NCBI GenBank assembly: GCA_022419385.1
Contig: JAJUBI010000003.1
Location: 3,472,001 to 3,536,000, forward strand
Length of the DNA stretch: 64,000 bases
Direction of reading: 5' to 3'
Source: Paraconiothyrium sp. Pb-2020
Lineage: Eukaryota; Ascomycota; Dothideomycetes; Pleosporales; Didymosphaeriaceae
The translations under genes were made by a program, and so were the position numbers. Positions 56,402-64,000 of the stretch are shown piece by piece; positions within the stretch are counted from its first letter, which is position 1, and each line of letters starts with the position of its first letter. The notes under the pieces are model-generated. The model did no database searches. It saw only the letters and a list, made by a program, of their open reading frames with translations, and was not told the DNA's origin.

Positions 56402-57332
56402 TCACTGCAGGTTGACGAACAACCCCCCATCAACCAACAACTGCGCCCCCGTCACATACCCACTCAACTCTGCACTACCCAAAAATACCGCCGGCCCTGC
56501 CAAGTCCCTTGTCTCGCCCGTTCGTCCCAGCGGTATTCGGCCCTCCATATACTTCCTCTTTTCCTCGTCCTCAAGGTCCTTGTCATTGAGTTGCGTCTTG
56601 ATTGTACCTGGCAGAAGCGCGTTACATCTGATGTTGTACTTGCCCAGCGCGCAGGCGGCGGATTGAATAAGGGAGAGAACACCTGCTTTAGTGGGCGTGT
56701 AGTGGGCTTGTCTGTAGGACATTAGAGGGTGGAACGGAAAGGGTAGTAGGAAAGAGGGGAGGGAAGCGTACTGTGCACCGCCTACGAGAGCGGATATAGA
56801 GCTGATGCCTATTATAGAGCCGCCCGGAGGAGACTGGGTGGACATCTGTGTGGCAGCTGCGTGGATAGTGTTGAACGCGCCGGTGAGGTTGGCGTCATGG
56901 TGCTTTGCCCAGAGTTCGGGTGTTATCCTTTCCCAAGATGTCAGTAATTTCATCTCTCGTGCATTTTGAAGTATCGGGAGCGTACTCAAGGAACTCCTTA
57001 AATTCACAAATCCCCGCGTTGCTCACGACAACGTCCAGCCGTCCCCAGCGCTTGACCACCTCCGCAACCAGCTTCTTGCCTGTCTCCGGTTTCCCTACAT
57101 CGCCCGGTACATCGATTATGCGCTTCTGTGCCTCTTCCTTGCTGCCTAGTATGCTTGCTGCTTCGTCAAGGAGATTCTTGAACTGCTCTGCCGACTTCGC
57201 GTCGTCGAAGTGGTTGATCGCGATGTTTGCTCCGTGCGAGATGTACCCGAGTGCGATCGCGCGACCGATGCCTGTCACGCCGCCTGTTATGGCCGTCGAT
57301 TTGCCTTTGAGTAATTGTGCAGGATTAGACAT
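56402..57332 (-). CDS. lra1: L-rhamnose 1-dehydrogenase type SDR
   Basis: Three exons, complement(56402-56711, 56772-56927, 56986-57332), encode 270 residues. The protein is a classical short-chain dehydrogenase. It has the coenzyme loop TGGVTGIG (16-23), SNAG (104-107), the catalytic Ser in ISSISALVGGA, and Tyr172-Lys176 (YTPTK). Family-specific stretches match the yeast L-rhamnose dehydrogenase (DHG2/LRA1): VPGDVGKPETGKKLV, VSNAGICEFKEFLEITPE, GKYNIRCNALLPGTIKTQLN, EEKRKYMEGRIPLGRTGE and the ending AQLLVDGGLFVNLQ. It should oxidise L-rhamnose to rhamnono-lactone, step 1 of the fungal non-phosphorylating pathway. The second intron is 60 nt and stop-free, so retention would keep the frame. 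The gene is downstream of the amidohydrolase on the same strand, 621 bp away, which fits a two-step metabolic pair. Confidence 0.87.
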
Positions 57333-57953
57333 TGTGGTCGTGGACAACAGTGCCTGGAAGTGCCTGAGATGGGAGATTGCGGGGTTCGCGATGGAGGGGT
57401 CACGGCGGATAGAGGGTCTGCGCGGCTGTGACACGCTAGTAGAGCTTCTTGAGTATAGAAAAGGTATGTAGTGTCTGAGAATTTTGAAGGCCTCATGATG
57501 CGCGAAGTGTGGCCGGCGGCAGTGTGGTTCGGCGGACGCGTTTAGGTGGGGTGTAGGAGGGCGAGAGCTGGGATTCGGGAGAAAGGGTGCCGAGGTAACA
57601 AAGCGTACGACATAACATAACTCGAGGGAAAATTGACAGAGACTGCACTTGATAGAACACACAAGGAGGCTGTTTCTAAAACCCTAAGTCTTATCAAAGC
57701 CTGAGAAGAAGCCGTGACCCGTTCATCTGTTGCTGGCAATCAAGCTCCGCTCCCATTGTACCCTTCTAACACTATGGGCTCTCATGGAAGTGTAATCATC
57801 GTGTAAGATAGGATTGATCTGTAATCACGAGTTGTTACACACGTCCGAGAACTTACAATGCCGGAAACAGAGTCGTTGCTCTCCGGGCCAAACCAAACGT
57901 AATATAAATCCAAGGTTCCTTTTAACCAACCTCACCCCTTTCCTTGATGAACT
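57333..57953. promoter_or_regulatory. Spacer between the amidohydrolase and the dehydrogenase
   Basis: A 621-bp interval that holds the promoter of the SDR gene on minus. No binding-site pair for a named regulator can be claimed from reading alone. Confidence 0.4.
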
Positions 57954-59285
57954 TTATTTAAGCTCTCCAATTCCGTACGCCGCCGCCGCACTCTTCGCCC
58001 AAACCCACTCCCTCTCTCCCTCACTCAAGCCTTTCTCCTCCACCCACTTCTGCACAACCTCAGCCCAATAACCCCAATTGCCCTGCTCACCTTTCGGTCC
58101 ACCGACATTACATACCTATTCATCATTAGCCCCTGCCTCTCAAGATGGCTCTCCCCTTAAGAGCCCTCAATACGGACGGAAAGATGAATAAGGGGAGAAG
58201 TACGTACCGGCCAGTCACTCCCAAAAAGCACCCTATGCGCCCCAAAGCTCTGTAACACATGATCTAAATATGGCCGCAGTCTTACAAGGATATCTTCAGT
58301 GGAAGAAGGCGTGGTAGAAGGGGAGAACTCATTTAGCGCACCGCTGAGCTTCATGTAGACGTTTGGATGTGAGGACAATCGTCCAATACAAGCTTGCCAG
58401 CGCTCGAAGCTGTCCCAGTTGGAAGAGGACAAGTCGGGTTTGCAAAGGTGATCTGGGGGGCATTAACACATGCCCTATCAATTATTTGCCAAACGCCGGG
58501 GGAAGATACGTATGAAGAGATTTAGGAGAACAAGTGGAAAGACTTACTCAAAACGAAGTTGACGCCTTCTTCTACGCCTTCTATCAGTTTGGAGACTGCT
58601 TCCAACGTTTCTATGCCGTCACGGTGCGCATCGACGCCTACATCGAATGCTAGTCTCTTCGGTCCCTTCTCGCACGCCACCCTTACATTAGAAATGAAGT
58701 CAGTGTCTCCTATAATCGATCGAACTTGCTCTGCTCTCCGCCCCTGGAGGAGATAACTATTCTCGTCAGCAACTTCCCCGCCGGATGGGTCTGACGAGGT
58801 CGAGCGTACCGAAAGCCCACAACATGTTTCCATGCATCCTCGCCCAACTTCTGCCTCGCAAGCCCTAGATAAATCTCAAATAAATCAGATGGAAGGTTGA
58901 AAGGCGCCCATATCACAAGCCCTTTCAGCCTTTCACCATCCTCTTTGCTGGCGCCGTCGCCCTCCTGCACTTTCCCCTCCACCAACCTTCGAAGGAACTC
59001 CAACTCTTGCAGTGGCGCTCGTGCCCAGTCTCTCATCCTTTCGTTTTGCTCTTCTAGACTGGAGTCGGAATTGATGGATAGAGAAGTGGAGGGGAGATAC
59101 CGATCCGTTTCCACGTAGATGAAGCCGAAAGGCTGGACCGGCGCAGAGGCAGTGGCGGCATCGTACTCTTGTATCCCATGCTGTTTTGCCAGAAAAAGGT
59201 CGGGAGTCATCCAGCCATGGTCCGTGGAGGAGGTCGCGGTGGAGGGCCAAAGGTGTATGTGGGAGTCTAAGATTCTGAGCGGCAT
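57954..59285 (-). CDS. lra2: Amidohydrolase-fold lactonase, probable L-rhamnono-lactonase
   Basis: Four exons, complement(57954-58115, 58208-58452, 58548-58756, 58810-59285), give 363 residues. It is a TIM-barrel metal-dependent hydrolase of the amidohydrolase-2 type. The HxH metal motif is at residues 9-11 (LDSHIHLWP), followed by FGFIYVETDRYLP, FAFDVGVDAH-like LAFDVGVDAHRDG, VNFVLNHLCKPD, PNVYMKLSGALNEF and the catalytic-type GSDWP (Asp308), then a closing helix ending AAAAYGIGELK. All four introns are consistent: VGFR|YLLQGR, NFVL|NHLCKP and SDWP|VCNVGG join cleanly. Members include sugar lactonases such as L-fucono- and L-rhamnono-lactonase. Adjacency to an L-rhamnose dehydrogenase on the same strand makes the rhamnono-lactonase role (step 2) the best inference; without that neighbour only a general lactonase or amidohydrolase call would be safe. 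Confidence 0.82.
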
Positions 59286-62200
59286 TGTTGGGGTTGGTGA
59301 AAGGAATTCAATTGAAAGAATACAAAAGTCTCTGATTGAAGCAGGAATTTTTGTAGTGTTGCTTCTGCTCAGACCGTAGAAGATTCGTGTTTGGGATGCT
59401 TGTGTAAGGCACGGATGATTTGGTGGTGCTGTAGCGTAGCTCGGATTGACGGGGCAAAAACGTCCGAATGGAGGGAAAATGCGGACGCTATGCTGAAGCG
59501 AAGACGTGTACTACTACTTCGCCTCAGGTATCGTGACAATTGTATACCCGTGGACAACAGGTGGAATCGCTGGCATATGACGCACTTTCTACGAGTCAGA
59601 TCACGACCAATGTCTGCCATGGTAAGCAACGAAGTGTATCGATATAGTCAGCTTCACATGCTGCGAAGTTGAATTGATCATGTTTGCCCGCTTATTGAAA
59701 TAGGTAATTACAAGTTCTATCTTGTCAGTCGCGCGTTCTCTGAGTGTTTCGCCAGTATACCGTTCATAACTCTGGCATTGCTCCGGTTGGAGCCTTGATG
59801 TGCCTCGTAAACGAACAAGCGACCGCGCACAGGTATATCAGGAGCGTACCCAATGCACTCAGCCGCCCTTCTTCGTTCTTTTCCGACCTCCGATGCTACC
59901 CAGGACACGTTTGACACTCCATTGCACTGAGTTCGCATACCCACCTACCTGCGTTAGCTCGCAGAACATCCCACGCCCAGGCAGAAACTTCCAAAGGCTT
60001 GACCGCGCTAATTGCAACTGTTCGTTTGGAAGACTGAAACTGAGCTCCACATATCGTCATACAAGTAGTCGTCAGCACAGTGGGCTACCCCTCATGCCCC
60101 AAGCAGGAAGCTCAAGCAGTCGTGGAGGGGTCGTAGACAAGGGTCTCGCAGTCTACCCCACCATTGCCCGTGACCGGAGGAAAACAGGCCGAGCCAACAC
60201 CTGGCCAGTACCCGATCACGTGCTCAATGCTCCTCTAAGTTCACGCTATCATACAAGAGTGACAGATCAGAGCGGATATTGCCGCTACTCGGACAAGATG
60301 GTGCAAGGCAAGTCCCGTAGTCGTGCGAGTGTGGGCCTCGATTGCGCTGTCAACTCAGCACTTGCAACTTGTAGCGGGGCCATGGCCTACCTCGGCGCTT
60401 TGCAGTTCGCCAGGGAAGAACCTGTTCGTGCCGTTTGGGATGAGGTTGATTTGGAGCCTAGCCGCGTTAGCAGGAGCATGCTGACGGCGAGCTTTGCATA
60501 ACAAGCGAAGCTGCTCGCTATGACTAAGATCTCGGATTCCGGCTTGCGGACTTTTGCTCCACCCCACACGACCCTGACAGTTGCCTGGAAGCCATCGAAA
60601 AGCTTTGGCCTCTGCCGTCTTAGACCCACGGTTCGCCTCGACCGCGACGACTTTGCGTAAACACTAGCACTGCTACACGAAGTTGGATTGAGGACTACTG
60701 TGAAATGGACATGACTCATGAACTTCATCGTTGGAGTGATAGGGGTTGTCGTCCCGACAGGACACGTATTTACCATGCCTTTGGATCTGCTGCCGCCGAG
60801 GCCATAGTCGGACTAATCGTGTTACGCTGATTACCCACTTGTACGAGTGCTGAGGAGAGTACAAGATCTTGATCGCATGACGATGCAGAATCATAGAGCT
60901 GCAAGTCATTTTAGGTGCATTGCGTTGAATGGGACCGGTCGTTCCGATACAGCTAGACTCTAGCGCTTGCTTCGTAGCACCAAAGATGGGGATTGCCAAG
61001 TGTTGCGATGCAAATGTCAAACTCAGATGCTCTGCTAGGGTCTTCGTATCACATACTCTCGCTTTACTCAAGGGCGATTACGCATGTGATCGTTCGTCAA
61101 GGACTGTGCCCCGGTTTGTAACTGTCGCGGTTGATAGTGTCGCGCTAGAAATTGATGTCTAACTGTGAACACCTTGGACATATCGCTAGGGCTGATCATT
61201 GCCTGGGGAAGCTCGGTTTCGTATTAGTGAAAATCCACTAAGGATTGTTAGTTGCATTGACGACTACAAGCATCCATTCCATGGCGGCACATCTTGCTTC
61301 ATCGCGAACCCGAACAAGTTCGTGTTCAATAGCAGGAGCTGGAGTTGCCGAACATATGTTCCGTAGTCCAGAACGTGATATTACAACAGCATTCCAAGCC
61401 GCATGTAAATGATACGAGGCCGCATGTCACTGCAGGGACAGATGGGTGACCACTTCACGTCGCTTCCGTGGCTTCGGAGATATCCTCCCACTATTGTACC
61501 CGGTACAAGGTGTTATGCTCGCGGGTAGAATCTTGGTTCATAACAGATAGCCGCAGACGGGCCGGATAGTTTGCTAAGATGCGTTCAGGTCGCGTGGTGC
61601 GGGTATCAAAATCGATTTTTCTGTAATGATCCATGGGCGCATGAAGTACAGGTAGCTACTTTTGTGGTCGCAACGTCGTCATAGAACATGATGTTAGCCC
61701 CAGATGACTTTTGGTTTGCCTGGGTGAAGCAATGATGTGATGGGTGCTTGATAGAGGTGGTGATAATATCATGATGGAGCTTTCATAATGCCTTGTATAT
61801 TAAGCTTACGGCATTGGCCCTTGGAGCAGCCGATCTTGAATCTGGCGAACGCCGTCCAGTTGTAGAGGAATGGTAGGCCTCAGTCAGAATCTGTTCCAGT
61901 AAAGAAAGGATCGTTGGGTAGAAAGCGACGGTCGAGCGATACCGTCATGCAATTTGCAATTGATAAACTGAGGGTGCTCAAGAAAGGCAATCATTGCAAC
62001 GAGCAAGGATCCAGCTGTGACGAGCAAGGTTTGTATTAATGCAAGGAACGATGAATCTTCGTGTTTAGTCTGCTTTGTGGAGATAAGCCTAGGATACAAG
62101 GTACTTTGTGTCGTAGCGAATGCTCCAGATGAGGCACGGAGGGCAAGCCATGTGAATAGTTGCTGAACGGTGAGTAAAACGCATCAAACCCACATGTCGG

Positions 62201-64000
62201 CAAATGCTCTGCTCGAACCGAGCACACATTGGCGAATGGACAGGCACGAAAAAAATTTGCGCGGACCCAGCTGAAGGGAATGCGTTTGAGGTGCGGGTCT
62301 GGAAAAGTTGCAGTGTTTCTGATTAAAGATGTCAGGCGACGGGTGAGTCCAATTATGGGAGGTGGGTAGCAGGCTCCGCGGATTGTGCAGAGGCACGGCG
62401 GCGTAGCGAGTGCACATCTGGCAACTTGACGGGCGGGTAGCGCTGTGACGTCCATGGGAAATGGTTCCTGAAGGGTTCATCTGAGCTTGGCGCATCTGCA
62501 TCGCTACGTAGGCGTGGAGACGGGAGGTGCAGGTTGATACCGATGGCGGCGAGGCCGGCCCAATTCGGGACGGGTGCAGCGCCCCATGACGAGCTGGTCG
62601 TGCTGGGAGGCCGTTCCTTCTCCGTTGCGAAAGGAGTGTGCATTCGTTTGCATCGGGGAGACGGAACATGCGTGGGTTGCATGCAGTTGTGGCTACCTTT
62701 TGATGAAGCCCCGAAGGAGGCATCTCTGGCCACCCCACTACGCTGCATGTGTGCCTGGCGCGGTCGCACCCCGGGCTGTGCGATGACGAGATCAAGACTC
62801 GGCGGCAATCCGGCGCACGCGCGGACAGCGAGTAGCTGGCATTTGGGCTGCGGGAGCCGGGAGATGACGGGCATAAGGTTTGCGCAAAGGGTCTGCGGTG
62901 GGCGCGCAGGCAGTCCGGGGGAAGGGTCCGCGAGGCAGCTGGCGGTGGTGAGGCCGCAACGTCGCGCGCGAGGCCCGGCAGCGACAGCGACAGCAAGCAG
63001 GCGCGGCGGCGTGTCGATGCTGGGGTCGCGGTGCTGGCTGGGGCCGAGGGTCGAGGGTCGATAAGAGGGGCCCGCAGATGTGCTGCGCGGGTGGTGTTGG
63101 TGGTCGAAGTAGCTCCGACCCCTCTGCGCCATCGGCGCCTGCTAGTGCACGAATGGGACGGCGTCGCATGCAGGCAGGCACGCATGGCGAGAAAACACCG
63201 CACCTGTTGGCGCTCCATACGCTCTACAGCCGCCAGCTTCTTCCGCACTCCACCGACCACATGTGCGCCCTGCAGGCCATGTACCGGTACCAGCATGTAT
63301 GTACCTCGCGGTGCACCTTCCGCCTTTGCACAAAGGGACGCCGGGCCTGTCTCCCTCGTCCGCCCTCGCCAGCCCCGTCCCGCCTCTCACACGAGATATG
63401 CGCCCCCAGCCCCGCCAGCATGCCAATCTGGGTCCAAAGTGCGGGCGACGCGGGAGATGGTTCGCGCTATGGCCGGTCCGTGCATGCCGACGGCCTCAGA
63501 TCGTCGACTCGAGCGCGGCGGCGTGAGCGTGCGAGCGTGATGACGACGATGAATACATGCGGGCACGTCCAGCCTGCGGGGAGCCATGATAGATGAGGAA
63601 GCGCACAACGCGCCGGTGCTTTTTTGCATAGACTACATGGTCGCCAAACCCAGCAATGCCAAATCCCCTCAGGAACGCTACAATTTTTCACCCTCAGCGA
63701 GTCCGCGGACCCGCAAAACGCCTGTTGAACGCCGTGTATCCGTCCGGTCCTTTTAGTGCCCGAAGCCAACTCCCGTCGCTAATCCTGTCCAAAGACAAAC
63801 AATGTGTGAGAAGCAACCCGCCATGTGAAATGGTCTCTATCATCATGCAACGGAGCGTCGTGCGTCTAAATTACTGCTTTCTCGGCCGCCAAGCGGCGCT
63901 TCAACTAGCAAGGGCCGCCTGACCCAGACGAGCAGCCACAACCTCAGCACACTGCCGTCGGTATGAGGCTGCCGCGCTCGCGGAGCATGCGTCCATGCGG
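59286..64000. other. Gene-poor right flank, 4.7 kb
   Basis: No gene with a recognisable domain, signal peptide or splice-supported frame is seen. From 62.2 to 63.6 kb the DNA is GC-rich and long open frames overlap on both strands (up to 370 codons on minus at 62184-63296 and 170-176 codons on plus). Their translations are Ser/Pro/Arg/His-rich with no hydrophobic core, as expected from GC-rich non-coding sequence. The region may be the long promoter or 5' leader of a gene beyond the window. A plus-strand frame at 59800-60501 is likewise unsupported. Confidence 0.4.

Noticed and set aside
59800..60501. 233-codon plus-strand frame in the right flank
   Set aside because: Composition is random-looking, with no domain, signal peptide or splice support.

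Overview
The window is nuclear DNA of a filamentous ascomycete, most likely a dothideomycete of the Mycosphaerellales/Capnodiales type. Genes are split by short introns (mostly 44-60 nt) with GTANGT-type donors, CTAAC/CTGAC-like branch sites and YAG acceptors. The gene set includes fungal-only families (DUF1996, DUF8021, HET domain, Ies4). No prokaryotic, plasmid or viral organisation is present. All exon limits were worked out by hand from splice signals plus reading frame. In every multi-exon model the exon lengths sum to a whole number of codons.

Layout. 0-5 kb: the 3' end of the mitochondrial processing peptidase beta gene, a six-exon secreted DUF1996 protein, and the tRNA-thiolation/urmylation activator UBA4. 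5.8-9.4 kb: an HET-domain protein and a secreted DUF8021 protein. 11-15 kb: RPB2, the second-largest RNA polymerase II subunit. 15.7-18.5 kb: a 61-residue secreted peptide precursor and a PPIL4-type cyclophilin with an RRM. 19.4-23.6 kb: an unrecognised 709-residue protein and a secreted protein with an acidic Tyr/Asp/Lys repeat tail. 25.9-29.5 kb: a Ser/Pro-rich unknown and the INO80 subunit Ies4. 31-33.5 kb: Vid30/Gid1 (RanBPM type). 35.5 kb: an intron-containing tRNA-Val(AAC). 35.8-40.8 kb: a zinc-less quinone oxidoreductase divergent from DSK2, then a xylitol/sorbitol-type dehydrogenase. 41.3-42.4 kb: a 15-bp minisatellite and a cytochrome P450 relic. 42.5-45.4 kb: a single-pass Thr/Ser-rich cell-surface protein divergent from a MYND-finger protein. 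48.5-50.2 kb: a Dal5-type MFS transporter. 52-55.6 kb: ATP synthase subunit g and the DEAD-box helicase ROK1. 56.4-59.3 kb: L-rhamnose 1-dehydrogenase and an amidohydrolase that fits the lactonase of the same pathway. The last 4.7 kb has no recognisable gene.

Functional links. Most genes are unconnected housekeeping loci (transcription, mitochondria, ubiquitin, ribosome biogenesis). The one clear metabolic pair is at 56.4-59.3 kb: a dehydrogenase and a lactonase-type hydrolase in tandem match the first two steps of fungal L-rhamnose catabolism. Other points worth a second look are two GC-AG introns, three stop-free introns of length divisible by three, a competing 3' splice site in the Ies4 gene, a Kex2-type peptide precursor, and the P450 relic. 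I did not find a convincing undescribed multi-gene system.
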